Shown here: piece after piece, positions 16,986-26,598 of the stretch
Position numbering within the stretch: the stretch's first letter is position 1
How the letters are laid out: each line of letters starts with the position of its first letter
NCBI RefSeq assembly: GCF_038396785.1
Contig: NZ_CP151087.1
Span: 4,154,001 to 4,218,000, forward strand
Direction: 5' to 3'
Origin: Sphingobacterium thalpophilum
Lineage (GTDB): Bacteria > Bacteroidota > Bacteroidia > Sphingobacteriales > Sphingobacteriaceae
Length of the DNA: 64,000 nucleotides
Notes under the pieces: model-generated
What the model was told of the DNA's origin: nothing
Seen by the model: the letters and a program-made list of their open reading frames with translations, nothing else
The model's database searches: none
Translations under genes and position numbers: made by a program

Positions 16986-17678
16986 ATGTATAATTCAATT
17001 AAAGAAGAAGCCTACCATTGCAATATGCAATTGCCCCAGCTGGGATTGGTGCTTTTTACATTTGGAAATGTGAGTGTTGTCGATCGCCGTAAGGAAGTGT
17101 TTGCGATTAAACCAAGTGGAGTTCCATATGAAGAGCTTTCACCGGAACATATGGTGATTGTAGACTTTGATGGTCAGGTGGTTGAGGGGAATCTTCGGCC
17201 ATCATCAGATACGAAAACTCACGCGCTACTGTATAAACATTGGAAGGAAATCGGTGGGATCACCCACACGCACTCCACCTATGCGACAGCATGGGCACAG
17301 GCGCAACGGGATATTCCCATTTTCGGAACGACACATGCAGATCATTTGACCGTCGATATTCCCTGTGCTCCACCAATGCACGATGAGATGATCGCCGGAA
17401 ACTACGAGCATGAAACGGGGTTTCAGATTATCAATCACTTTGCCGAAAATAAGCTGGATTATAAAGAGGTGGAAATGATTCTGGTTGGTAACCACGCGCC
17501 GTTTGCCTGGGGTAAAACTGGAACAAAGTCTGTTTATAACAGTGCAGTATTGGAACAGGTTGCTAAAATGGCTTGGTTGACAGAACAAATCAATCCGAAT
17601 GCGCCTCGATTAAAGCCTGCACTGATCAAAAAGCATTACGAAAGGAAGCATGGGGCCAACGCCTATTATGGTCAATAA
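16986..17678 (+). CDS. araD: L-ribulose-5-phosphate 4-epimerase
   Basis: A 230-residue class II aldolase-fold enzyme, the same length as E. coli AraD (231). THTHSTYATAWAQ supplies two zinc-ligand histidines, and GNHAPFAWG the later conserved histidine region; GTTHADHL lies between. It converts L-ribulose-5-P to D-xylulose-5-P. The start at 16986 (MYNSIKEEAYHCN) is preferred to upstream in-frame codons that lie inside araB. It lies between araB and araA in one operon. Confidence 0.96.
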   Translation: MYNSIKEEAYHCNMQLPQLGLVLFTFGNVSVVDRRKEVFAIKPSGVPYEELSPEHMVIVDFDGQVVEGNLRPSSDTKTHALLYKHWKEIGGITHTHSTYATAWAQAQRDIPIFGTTHADHLTVDIPCAPPMHDEMIAGNYEHETGFQIINHFAENKLDYKEVEMILVGNHAPFAWGKTGTKSVYNSAVLEQVAKMAWLTEQINPNAPRLKPALIKKHYERKHGANAYYGQ

Positions 17679-17720
17679 TTTTTAGTAATAAAAAATCTAT
17701 AGCAAAAACTACAATTTAAC

Positions 17721-19223
17721 ATGAATATCAATTTAAAAGAGCTTGAGGTCTGGTTTGTCGTGGGAAGCCAAGACCTATATGGTGAAGAAACCTTGCGACA
17801 AGTTGCCCTACATGCTGAGGAAATAGCCAATTATTTAGATACCCAAGCAGCGATTCCAGTAGCGGTAAAATATAAACCGATCGTAAAAAATACGGACGAG
17901 ATTTATGCAACATTGGCAGCCGCCAACAATGAGAAAAACTGTATTGGCGTTATTACCTGGATGCATACATTTTCACCTGCAAAGATGTGGATCCGAGGAT
18001 TAAAAGCTTTGCAAAAGCCATTGTTGCATCTGCATACGCAGTATAACCAGGATATTCCATGGAATAGTATCGATATGGATTTTATGAATCTCAACCAGAG
18101 TGCGCATGGGGATCGCGAATTTGGACATATCGTTAGCCGCTTAAAAATAGGTCGTAAAGTCGTTACCGGGCATTGGCAAGATGCGGAAGTGTTGGAACGG
18201 ATTAATGTTTGGGCACGTGCAGCAGCCGGATGGCACGACTGGCAGGGGGCTAAATTTGCACGATTTGGCGATAACATGCGTTATGTGGCTGTTACGGACG
18301 GCGATAAAGTAGAGGCAGAGGCGCAATTTGGTTTCGCTGTAAACACCTATGCCATTAGTGATTTGGTAGCGGTTATCAATGCGAGTACGGAAGCGGAAAT
18401 CGCGGCATTATTAGCGGAGTACGAAGCGACTTATGAACTTGCCGAAAACGTGAAAGCTGACGGTGAATATCGTGCTAACCTCATCGAAGCTGCTAAAATA
18501 GAAATTGGCCTACGGAAATTTTTGGAACAAGGAAACTTTAAAGGTTTTACGGATACTTTTGAGGATCTGCATGGGATGGTACAACTTCCGGGCTTGGCAG
18601 TACAGCGTTTAATGGCTGAGGGGTATGGTTTTGCCGGCGAAGGGGATTGGAAGACTCCGGCTTTGGTGCGCGCTTGCAAAGTAATGGGTGCAGGATTAGC
18701 TGGAACAACCGCATTTATGGAGGACTACACTTACCATTTTGATCCGCAGAATCCCATGGTACTTGGCTCGCATATGTTAGAAGTAGACCCCGCTTTAGCA
18801 ACTGGAAAACCGCGTATAGAAGTACATCCGCTAGGAATTGGCGGCAAGGCGGATCCTGCCCGTTTGGTTTTCAATGGCCAGAGCGGAGATGCATTGAATG
18901 CCTCTTTGGTCGATATGGGAACGCGTTTTCGTTTGATCGTGAATAAAGTACAAGGTGTTGCTGTGGAAGAAGAGTTACCTAAGCTTCCTGTTGCGCGTGT
19001 GTTATGGAAACCGCTGCCAGATATGAAAACAGGCTGTAGTTCCTGGATTGTGGCAGGGGGGGCGCACCATACAGCCTACAGCTTGAGCTTAACACCCGAA
19101 TACCTGGAAGATTTTGCACGTATTGCCGGACTGGAATATGTATTGATTGACGAGGATACTACGGTAGCGAAACTCGAAGATCAATTGAAATGGAATGAAC
19201 TATATTATTTACTGAGTAAATAA
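17721..19223 (+). CDS. araA: L-arabinose isomerase
   Basis: A 500-residue AraA, standard length. WFVVGSQDLYGEETL opens the protein and WMHTFSPAKMWIRGL is the conserved substrate-site segment; GEGDWKTPALVR and the HMLEVDP region contain the metal ligands. It converts L-arabinose to L-ribulose in the cytoplasm. It is the third gene of the ara operon, 42 bp after araD. A long hairpin follows it before the transporter gene. Confidence 0.97.
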   Translation: MNINLKELEVWFVVGSQDLYGEETLRQVALHAEEIANYLDTQAAIPVAVKYKPIVKNTDEIYATLAAANNEKNCIGVITWMHTFSPAKMWIRGLKALQKPLLHLHTQYNQDIPWNSIDMDFMNLNQSAHGDREFGHIVSRLKIGRKVVTGHWQDAEVLERINVWARAAAGWHDWQGAKFARFGDNMRYVAVTDGDKVEAEAQFGFAVNTYAISDLVAVINASTEAEIAALLAEYEATYELAENVKADGEYRANLIEAAKIEIGLRKFLEQGNFKGFTDTFEDLHGMVQLPGLAVQRLMAEGYGFAGEGDWKTPALVRACKVMGAGLAGTTAFMEDYTYHFDPQNPMVLGSHMLEVDPALATGKPRIEVHPLGIGGKADPARLVFNGQSGDALNASLVDMGTRFRLIVNKVQGVAVEEELPKLPVARVLWKPLPDMKTGCSSWIVAGGAHHTAYSLSLTPEYLEDFARIAGLEYVLIDEDTTVAKLEDQLKWNELYYLLSK

Positions 19224-19228
19224 TAACC

Positions 19229-19267
19229 TAAGCCATTTATACCTGCTCTTCGGGTATAAATGGCTTA
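19229..19267 (+). other. Intercistronic hairpin after araA
   Basis: TAAGCCATTTATACC (19229-19243) and GGTATAAATGGCTTA (19253-19267) form a perfect 15-bp stem with a 9-nt loop. It starts 6 bp after the araA stop and is not followed by a U-run. It may protect the araBDA mRNA end or partially terminate before the transporter gene. Confidence 0.65.
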
Positions 19268-19291
19268 TAGATAATAACCAATTTGGGAAAT

Positions 19292-20992
19292 ATGGAAAAA
19301 TTTGCAACGGTAGATTACATCATCTTCGTAATTTACTTCTTTATTGTAGCCGGTTATGGCTACTGGATTTATCGTAAAAAGACGAATAGTTTAAGCAGTA
19401 GCAAGGACTACTTTCTGGCGGAGGGATCATTGACTTGGTGGGCCATAGGTTCTTCGTTGATCGCATCGAATATTTCTGCTGAGCAGTTTATTGGTATGAG
19501 CGGTAATGGATTTGAGGTCGGTATTGCTGTAGCCGCTTATGAGCTCATTGCTGCGGTAGCGCTAATTATTGTTGCGGTTTGGTTTATTCCAGTTTATCTG
19601 AAAAACAAGATTTTCACGATGCCCCAGTTTTTGAACAACCGATACAATGAAACGACGAGTCTCATTATGGCAATCTTTTGGTTGTTTTTGTACGTTTTTG
19701 TCAATCTGACCTCCATTTTGTATCTCGGGGCAATCGCCATTTCGAGTATGGCCGGAGGTGGTGACAGCTTCCACATCATTACAGTTGCTCTAGCCGTATT
19801 TGCCGTTATCATCACTTTGGGCGGAATGCGTGTTATTGGCTTTACAGATGTTATTCAGGTTGTTGTATTAATTATTGGTGGTATAGCGACGACCTATGTG
19901 GCATTGACCTTGGTCAGTGAACATTTTGGTTTGGGACAAGACGCCTTAGCGGGATTCAATAAACTGATGGAAGATTCGCCGGAGCATTTTAACCTATTTG
20001 TCGATAAACCAGGGCCGGGTGCCAGTCAGGAAGATATTAATAAATATCTGATGTTGCCTGGAATAGGGATGTACCTTGCCGGGATCTGGATTGTCAACCT
20101 AAATTACTGGGGTTGTAACCAATACATCACACAACGCGCTTTGGGAGCTGATTTAAAGACCGCACGTACAGGGATTCTTTTTGCAGGATTTCTAAAATTG
20201 TTTATGCCGATTATCGTCATGCTTCCAGGAATAGCTGCTTATGTGCTTTATAAAAATGGCGCGTTACAACACGAAATGGCTCCTGGAGGGGTGTTTCATG
20301 CCGATAATGCGTACTCGGCAATATTGGGCTATCTGCCAAATGGAATGAAAGGATTAGCACTGGCGGCGCTTACGGCGGCTATTGTGGCCGGATTGGCCGG
20401 AAAGGCAAATAGTATCGCAACGATCTTTACACTGGATATCTTTAAAAAATACATCAATAAAGATGCGAGCGAAGCAAAAATGGTCTGGGTTGGAAAGATA
20501 ACAATTGTGATCTCTATTCTACTTTCTGTTTTATTTACCTGGAATGATGCACTGGGCATCGGTGGCGCCGGAGGATTTACTTTTATCCAAAAATATACAG
20601 GCTTTATCAGTCCGGGTGTTTTTGCGATGTTTTTGCTCGGTATGTTCTGGAAAAGGACTACGGGTGCAGCCGCCATTACTGGCCTGGTTACGGGATTTGC
20701 ATTGTCGGTATTTTTCAACGAGTTTGCAACAAAAGTTTTCGGACCAGAAACATGGATCTATACGGCATATCTTAACAAAGCGGGCGTTTATGAAATTCCA
20801 TTTCAGATATGTATGGGATTAGCATTTGTGTTTACGATGATCGCTATGATTGCTGTCAGCTTATTTGGACCAAAAGTTAATCCAAAAGCTTTTGTATTGG
20901 ATCGATCGATGTTTAAAGTGGAACCGTCCGTATTGGCATTAATTGTTGTGACTTTATTGTTGGTGACTGCTATCTATGTGCGTTTTTGGTAG
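19292..20992 (+). CDS. Sodium:solute symporter (SSS family), probable L-arabinose importer
   Basis: A 566-residue protein with about 14 hydrophobic helices. Family hallmarks are an early SSKDYFLAEGSLTWWAIGSSLIASN-type segment (about 31-55) and NYWGCNQYITQRALGA in the middle, both typical of SGLT-like sugar symporters. It should carry arabinose across the inner membrane with Na+. The substrate is inferred from its place between araA and arabinofuranosidase genes. The ATG at 19292 is chosen over a TTG three codons upstream. Confidence 0.88.
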   Translation: MEKFATVDYIIFVIYFFIVAGYGYWIYRKKTNSLSSSKDYFLAEGSLTWWAIGSSLIASNISAEQFIGMSGNGFEVGIAVAAYELIAAVALIIVAVWFIPVYLKNKIFTMPQFLNNRYNETTSLIMAIFWLFLYVFVNLTSILYLGAIAISSMAGGGDSFHIITVALAVFAVIITLGGMRVIGFTDVIQVVVLIIGGIATTYVALTLVSEHFGLGQDALAGFNKLMEDSPEHFNLFVDKPGPGASQEDINKYLMLPGIGMYLAGIWIVNLNYWGCNQYITQRALGADLKTARTGILFAGFLKLFMPIIVMLPGIAAYVLYKNGALQHEMAPGGVFHADNAYSAILGYLPNGMKGLALAALTAAIVAGLAGKANSIATIFTLDIFKKYINKDASEAKMVWVGKITIVISILLSVLFTWNDALGIGGAGGFTFIQKYTGFISPGVFAMFLLGMFWKRTTGAAAITGLVTGFALSVFFNEFATKVFGPETWIYTAYLNKAGVYEIPFQICMGLAFVFTMIAMIAVSLFGPKVNPKAFVLDRSMFKVEPSVLALIVVTLLLVTAIYVRFW

Positions 20993-21030
20993 AAATGTTG
21001 CCATTTGAATAATTAAATGATTATGAACCA

Positions 21031-21069
21031 TTCCTAATTAAAATTAGGAAGCCTCCATCGGACCGATGG
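21031..21069 (+). other. Two tandem hairpins before galM
   Basis: TTCCTAATT / AATTAGGAA (21031-21050, 2-nt loop) is followed directly by CCATCGG / CCGATGG (21055-21069). There is no U-run after either. This is probably an RNA structure between the transporter and galM genes. Confidence 0.4.
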
Positions 21070-21087
21070 GGTAAAACTTAATTGCAG

Positions 21088-22236
21088 ATGAATAAGAAAA
21101 TTATTATTGGTTTGTTGACTTGTGCTTCATTGGCTTATGGCTGCCAGTCTTCATCAACTCAAAGTAAACAAGCAGCGACCTTGGCTGACTCTACCTCCAA
21201 CCAAGCTTTTGATAGCCAGATTGATGGTAAAGAAGTTAAACTATTCCAGCTCAAGAATAACAGACTCGCTATTACATTGACAAATTATGGCGCACGCCTG
21301 GTAAGTTTAAAAGTGCCAGATAAAGACGGTAAATTGACTGATGTGATTTTGGGCTATGATTCGGCCAAAGAATACAAGGATAACTATAATAATTTTTACG
21401 GTGCAATTGTAGGGCGTTATGGGAATCGGATTGGCAAAGCGTCATTTAAACTGAATGGAGAGGTTTATTCTTTAGAAAAGAATGATGGCGAGAATTCACT
21501 TCATGGCGGTACCAATGGCGTTTACAATAAAGTGTGGGATGTCGTCGGTAGCACTTCGACATCAATCACATTAGCCTATACCTCACCTGATAAAGAAGCT
21601 GGTTATCCGGGAACGGTCAAGATGGAGGTTACCTATACCCTGGAGGACAATGGTGCTTTGGCCATAGCCTATCAGGCGACAACAGATAAAGAGACGGTCT
21701 TAAATCTGACCAACCATGCTTATTTTAACCTCAATGGGGCCGGAGATTCTTCTATTTTGGATCATGAACTTCAAATTGATGCAAAGGCAATTACCGAAGT
21801 TGACAATACCTTGATTCCAACTGGAAAGAGTTTGCCCGTAGCGGGCACAGCATTCGATTTTACAAAACCTACACGTATTGGCGCTCGTATTGAAGATGAA
21901 AATGCACAACTGAAGATCGGAAAAGGCTATGACCATAATTTTGAACTAAACAAGAAGGATGGTTTTCAGAAGATCGCACAGGTGTATGCTGCTAAAACGG
22001 GTATTGAAATGGACATCTACACAACCGAACCTGGTTTACAGTTTTACAGTGGTAATTTTATGAAGGATTCGGACCCTAAAGGGAAAGAAGGAAAAGTGTA
22101 TCCATTCCGTTCTGCTTTCTGTTTGGAGACACAACATTTTCCAGATGCACCAAATCACCCCAATTTTGCATCAACGGTGTTAAAACCTGGAGAAAAATAT
22201 AGTTCAAAAACAACCTACCAATTCAGTGTGAAATAA
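21088..22236 (+). CDS. galM: Aldose 1-epimerase lipoprotein
   Basis: A 382-residue mutarotase. The first 20 residues are a lipoprotein signal with lipobox LAYGC, so it is probably anchored in an envelope membrane. GRYGNRIG, the histidine in LTNHAYFNL and the glutamate in LETQHFPDAPNHPNF are the conserved active-site segments. It interconverts sugar anomers, here presumably released arabinose before uptake. The ATG at 21088 is used because it begins the lipoprotein signal. It is co-directional with the ara operon and 10 bp before the first GH51 gene. Confidence 0.92.
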   Translation: MNKKIIIGLLTCASLAYGCQSSSTQSKQAATLADSTSNQAFDSQIDGKEVKLFQLKNNRLAITLTNYGARLVSLKVPDKDGKLTDVILGYDSAKEYKDNYNNFYGAIVGRYGNRIGKASFKLNGEVYSLEKNDGENSLHGGTNGVYNKVWDVVGSTSTSITLAYTSPDKEAGYPGTVKMEVTYTLEDNGALAIAYQATTDKETVLNLTNHAYFNLNGAGDSSILDHELQIDAKAITEVDNTLIPTGKSLPVAGTAFDFTKPTRIGARIEDENAQLKIGKGYDHNFELNKKDGFQKIAQVYAAKTGIEMDIYTTEPGLQFYSGNFMKDSDPKGKEGKVYPFRSAFCLETQHFPDAPNHPNFASTVLKPGEKYSSKTTYQFSVK

Positions 22237-22246
22237 TAAAATCTAT

Positions 22247-23791
22247 ATGATGAAGCTAAGATTAAAATTAGGCGTTGTTTTTACGTTGGCCACTGGATTA
22301 CTGTATGGACAGAGTAGTGTAAGATTAGAAACGCCGCAGCAGGAGCAGATTATAAGTCGACATATCTATGGACATTTTGCCGAGCACTTGGGACGCTGTA
22401 TTTATGATGGATTTTATGTCGGGGAGAAAAATGACTCAATTCCCCACGCCGATGGCGTCCGGAAAGATGTTATCGAAGCCCTTAAGAATTTGAACATTCC
22501 CAATTTACGTTGGCCGGGTGGATGTTTTGCCGATACATATCATTGGAAGGATGGAGTTGGGCCCAAAGCGCAGCGTCCTGCTATCGTAAACAACTGGTGG
22601 GGTGGCGTGACAGAGGATAATTCTTTTGGTACACACGATTTTCTCAACATGTGTGAATTGCTTGGAGCGGAACCTTATCTGGCGGGTAATGTGGGTAGCG
22701 GTGAGGTACAGGAGCTTGCCGACTGGGTACAGTATGTGAATTTTAAAGGAGAAAGCCCCATGTCGGATTGGCGACGAAAAAATGGTCGGCAGGAACCTTG
22801 GAAGGTAAAATTCTGGGGCGTAGGAAATGAAGCCTGGGGCTGTGGTGGAAATATGACCGCCGATTACTATACCGACATTTATCGCAAATACGCCACTTTT
22901 ATGTCGGATTGGACCAATGGAAGTGGTTTGTATCGGATAGCATCAGGAGCCAATAGTGCAGATTACAATTGGACGGAGACACTCATGAAGAAAATTCCGA
23001 GCGGTTTGATGAAAGGTATGGGACTTCATCACTATGCAGTGATCAACTGGGATAATAAGGGCTCTGCGACCCAATATTCGGAGGAGGAGTATTTTAAAAC
23101 CATGAAATCAGCTTGGTTTATGAATGAGCTCGTGGAAAAGAATATCGCCATTATGGACAAATACGATCCGAAAGGACTTGTGGATCTGATCGTAGACGAA
23201 TGGGGGGGCTGGTATGCGGTAGAGCCTGGTACGAATCCGGGTTTTCTCTATCAACAAAATACCATGCGTGATGCCATGATTGCAGGAATGACACTCAATA
23301 TCTTTAACAATCATGCTCGTCGAGTGAAGATGGCCAATCTAGCGCAGGCTGTGAATGTATTGCAGGCGGTTATTCTAACAGAAGGAAAGAATATGATTTT
23401 GACCCCGACTTATCATGTGATGGAAATGTATAAGGTACATCAGGATGCTAAGTTAATTCCTGTTTCCCTTCAATCAACGGATTTTGAATTTAACCAGGAA
23501 AAAATTCCGGCCGTTTCGGTTTCAGCGTCACAAGACAAGCAGGGCCGTACTCATATCTCCTTGGTAAATATTGATCCGAAAAAGAATAATAAGGTACGTG
23601 TGGATCTCGGTTCAGTGAAAGCTGCAAAAATTTCAGGTCGAATTCTTACCGCGGAGAATCTACGCGATTATAATTCCTTCAAGAAACCCACAACAATTAA
23701 ACCTGTTGTGTACAATAAGGCAAAGGTAGTGAATGGTGCCATTGAAGTGGACATTCCGGCATTTTCAGTTATTGTATTGGAATTAATATAA
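22247..23791 (+). CDS. Exported GH51 alpha-L-arabinofuranosidase (compact type)
   Basis: A 514-residue protein with a signal peptide (about 1-21, ending LLYGQ). It is a GH51 catalytic barrel with a C-terminal beta-sandwich. The acid/base is Glu195 in GVGNEAWG and the nucleophile is Glu318 in VDEWGGWY. The length matches the bacterial enzymes that act on arabino-oligosaccharides; here the signal peptide points to the periplasm or envelope. It removes terminal arabinofuranose. It follows galM by 10 bp. Confidence 0.95.
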   Translation: MMKLRLKLGVVFTLATGLLYGQSSVRLETPQQEQIISRHIYGHFAEHLGRCIYDGFYVGEKNDSIPHADGVRKDVIEALKNLNIPNLRWPGGCFADTYHWKDGVGPKAQRPAIVNNWWGGVTEDNSFGTHDFLNMCELLGAEPYLAGNVGSGEVQELADWVQYVNFKGESPMSDWRRKNGRQEPWKVKFWGVGNEAWGCGGNMTADYYTDIYRKYATFMSDWTNGSGLYRIASGANSADYNWTETLMKKIPSGLMKGMGLHHYAVINWDNKGSATQYSEEEYFKTMKSAWFMNELVEKNIAIMDKYDPKGLVDLIVDEWGGWYAVEPGTNPGFLYQQNTMRDAMIAGMTLNIFNNHARRVKMANLAQAVNVLQAVILTEGKNMILTPTYHVMEMYKVHQDAKLIPVSLQSTDFEFNQEKIPAVSVSASQDKQGRTHISLVNIDPKKNNKVRVDLGSVKAAKISGRILTAENLRDYNSFKKPTTIKPVVYNKAKVVNGAIEVDIPAFSVIVLELI

Positions 23792-23803
23792 CAGCCAATT
23801 TTG

Positions 23804-23830
23804 ATAGGGTGTCATGTCGTGCTACCCTAT
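23804..23830 (+). other. Hairpin between the two GH51 genes
   Basis: ATAGGGT (23804-23810) pairs with ACCCTAT (23824-23830), and an outer AACAGC/GCTGTT pair (around 23790 and 23835-23840) can extend it. No U-run follows. It is a weak terminator or a processing element. Confidence 0.4.
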
Positions 23831-23896
23831 TTATGCTGTTAGAGCTGGTGTAAAAACCTGAAATGATAAATTATTGTTGAACAAATACATATAGGG

Positions 23897-25858
23897 ATGA
23901 AAAGAGTAGTGTCAATACTGTTACTGTTAGCGAGCTTGGGCTCTTCAGCAATGGCACAGTCACCGATAACATTAAATATAGCATTGGATAAACCTACAGG
24001 CAAAATATCGCCACATATGTGGGGTGTCTTTTTTGAAGATATCAATCTTGGTGCCGACGGGGGAATCTATGCTGAATTGGTAAAGAATAGATCATTTGAA
24101 TTTGATCAGCCTTGGATGGGCTGGAAAAAGCTCGAAAATGGCTCTGAGGGAACCTACCTGCTGCTAAATGATAGCAAACGTAAAGGGAATAAACGTTATT
24201 TAAGGATAAACAATGCGACTAATTTGAAATTAGGGCTACAAAATGAAGGCTTTAGAGGAATGGGGGTGAAAGCGGGGGCAGCATATGAGTTCTCTGTACA
24301 ATATCAAAGTGCAGCTAAGGGGATGAAAATCCATGTTGAGCTGCTCGATCAACAGAATAAGGTTATTGGTGCAGCTGAACTTCCACTTGAACCCGTCGGA
24401 TCATGGTCTGAAGCTGCAGTCAAATTTCCTGTCAACCAAACGACAGATAAAGCCAAGTTAAATGTTTGGTTTACAGGGGCGGGTACGTTAGACGTAGATA
24501 TGCTTTCGTTATTTCCAATAGACACCTGGAAAGGAAGACCGAAGGGTTTACGTAAAGATATGGTTCAGATGCTTGCCGATATGAAACCCGGCTTTATCCG
24601 TTTTCCTGGAGGCTGTATTGTTGAAGGGAAAGATTTGGCTAATCGCTTTCAATGGAAGAAAACTGTTGGACCAATAACAGAAAGGGAATTGATTATCAAC
24701 CGCTGGAATACCGAGTTTAGCCATCGGCTGACACCTGATTATTTTCAGACCTTCGGTTTAGGATTTTATGAATACTTTTTACTGGCAGAAGATATTGGAG
24801 CATCTCCGGTGCCAATTCTCAATTGCGGTATGGCCTGCCAATTTAATACCGGTGAAGTGGTACCCTTAGATGAGTTAGATACATATGTTCAAGACGCTTT
24901 GGATCTGATTGAATTTGCCAATGGCACAACAGCTACAAAATGGGGAAAATTACGAGCGGATATGGGGCATCCTGAGCCTTTCCACCTCAGCATGTTGGGC
25001 GTTGGAAATGAAAATTGGGGCCCGCAATATATCGAGCGGTTAACCGTCTTCAAGAAAGCGTTAAACGAGAAACATCCGGAGATCAAAATTATCGCCAGTT
25101 CGGGTACCGATCCCGAAGGAGATCGTTTTGACTTCTTAGATGATCAACTGCGGGCGATGAATATCGATATCATTGATGAACATTATTACCGCCCACCATC
25201 CTGGTTTCTGTCGAGCGCCAATCGTTATGATAATTACCCTAGAAATGGGGTGAAAATCTTCGCAGGGGAATACGCTTCGCATACCACACGACCAAACGGT
25301 CCTGGCAAAAGTACCTGGGAGGCGGCCCTCTCGGAAGCCGCTTTCATGACGGGCCTGGAACGAAATGGCGACGTAGTGGAAATGGCATCTTACGCGCCAT
25401 TATTCGGTCATGTCGAAGGCTGGCAGTGGTCACCTGATTTAATTTGGGTGGATAACTTGCAGGTATATGGAACACCGAGCTACCAAGTGCAAAAATTATA
25501 TGCGACCAATAAAGGGACAAGCATTGTTCCGATCAAACGGGATGGTGAATTCGTAGCGGGCAAAGATAGCCTATATGCTTCTGCAGTATTTGATGCCGTT
25601 GCGCAACAGCTTATCGTGAAAGTCGTCAATTACAACAGTAAGCCGATGAAAGTGAACCTCGACATAGATTCGAAGAAAAAGCCTGCTGCGACAGCAGAGA
25701 AAATCACGTTGGCCAACGCCAACCTAAACCTGAGTAACAGTATTGAGGAACCATTGAACATCCGTCCAAAACAAAATACGGTAACTTATAAGGGAAAGAC
25801 GATTGTTGAAACATTTGAACCCTATTCCTTGACCTTGATAAAATTGACCGTGAAATAA
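23897..25858 (+). CDS. Exported GH51 alpha-L-arabinofuranosidase with N-terminal carbohydrate-binding-like domain
   Basis: A 653-residue protein: signal peptide (1-20, SSAMA-Q), a short start of the barrel, an inserted beta-sandwich resembling CBM4/9 (about 60-205), the GH51 barrel, and a C-terminal arabinofuranosidase domain. Acid/base Glu372 is in GVGNENWG and nucleophile Glu458 in FAGEYASH. This is the larger GH51 type and is clearly not a duplicate of its upstream neighbour. It probably debranches arabinan or pectic side chains. The GH43 remnant begins 1 bp after its stop. Confidence 0.94.
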   Translation: MKRVVSILLLLASLGSSAMAQSPITLNIALDKPTGKISPHMWGVFFEDINLGADGGIYAELVKNRSFEFDQPWMGWKKLENGSEGTYLLLNDSKRKGNKRYLRINNATNLKLGLQNEGFRGMGVKAGAAYEFSVQYQSAAKGMKIHVELLDQQNKVIGAAELPLEPVGSWSEAAVKFPVNQTTDKAKLNVWFTGAGTLDVDMLSLFPIDTWKGRPKGLRKDMVQMLADMKPGFIRFPGGCIVEGKDLANRFQWKKTVGPITERELIINRWNTEFSHRLTPDYFQTFGLGFYEYFLLAEDIGASPVPILNCGMACQFNTGEVVPLDELDTYVQDALDLIEFANGTTATKWGKLRADMGHPEPFHLSMLGVGNENWGPQYIERLTVFKKALNEKHPEIKIIASSGTDPEGDRFDFLDDQLRAMNIDIIDEHYYRPPSWFLSSANRYDNYPRNGVKIFAGEYASHTTRPNGPGKSTWEAALSEAAFMTGLERNGDVVEMASYAPLFGHVEGWQWSPDLIWVDNLQVYGTPSYQVQKLYATNKGTSIVPIKRDGEFVAGKDSLYASAVFDAVAQQLIVKVVNYNSKPMKVNLDIDSKKKPAATAEKITLANANLNLSNSIEEPLNIRPKQNTVTYKGKTIVETFEPYSLTLIKLTVK

Positions 25859-25859
25859 G

Positions 25860-26544
25860 ATGAATATCCGTAGACTCTTTTTTACTCCCCTGATTCTATT
25901 TGCACATAACGTGTTTGCACAGGTAAAGGAATCGGATCTGGCGGCTTACCTGATGGTTTACTTTAAGGATGAAAGCCATGGTCTGTATGTTGCTGTCAGT
26001 CAGGATGGCTATGCTTTCACCGATATCAATAAAGGAAAACCGATCATTGCTGGCGATAGCATTGCACAGCAGAAAGGTATTCGGGATCCCTATATCATGC
26101 GCGGAAAAGATGGTTATTTTTATATGGTCATGACGGATTTACATATCTACGGACAAAAGCAAGGTTATAGAAATACGGAATGGGAGCGGGACGGAGTCGC
26201 ATTTGGATGGGGTAACAACCGGGGTATTGTCTTAATGAAATCACTTGATTTAATTCACTGGAACCATACGGAGCTCTACTTGGAGAAAGCCTTTCAAGGT
26301 TGGGAAAATGTAGGCTCCTTCTGGGCTCCCGAACTCATCTATGATGATATCGCCCCATAATTTTGGCTTCAGTGAAACAACAGATTTTAAAAATTTTGTT
26401 GATCTGGGACACTTTAATGCAGGTAAAATGAAATCCACTAATTTCACTTCGCCTAAACATGGCGCTGTCATCCCAATAACAAAACAAGAGTTGGAGCGAT
26501 TAGCGAAGCATTGGCAGTTTGATTTGTCTTTGCCAAAAAAATAG
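25860..26544 (+). pseudogene. GH43-family glycosidase, internal deletion and frameshift
   Basis: The first part (25860-26360) encodes a signal peptide (ending NVFAQ), the N-terminal blades of a GH43 five-bladed propeller, including the conserved GIRDPYIM, and ends with FWAPELIYDD. A stop follows four codons later. The second part, in the +1 frame from about 26341, reads SPHNFGFSETTDFKNF ... SPKHGAVI to a stop at 26544, which is the normal C-terminal end of such proteins. Roughly 90-100 residues expected between them are missing, including the region that normally carries the general-acid glutamate. So the gene has lost an internal segment and its frame. A sequencing or assembly fault is the alternative. 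Confidence 0.82.
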
Positions 26545-26565
26545 AAGCTTTTAGAACAGATCTTC

Positions 26566-26598
26566 GTAACTTATTGCCTTTATATGGCAATAAGTTAC
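26566..26598. terminator. Bidirectional terminator between convergent units
   Basis: GTAACTTATTGCC (26566-26578) and GGCAATAAGTTAC (26586-26598) form a perfect 13-bp stem with a 7-nt loop. It lies exactly between the GH43 remnant and the stop codon of the converging DUF294 gene. There is no strong U-run on either side. Confidence 0.7.
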
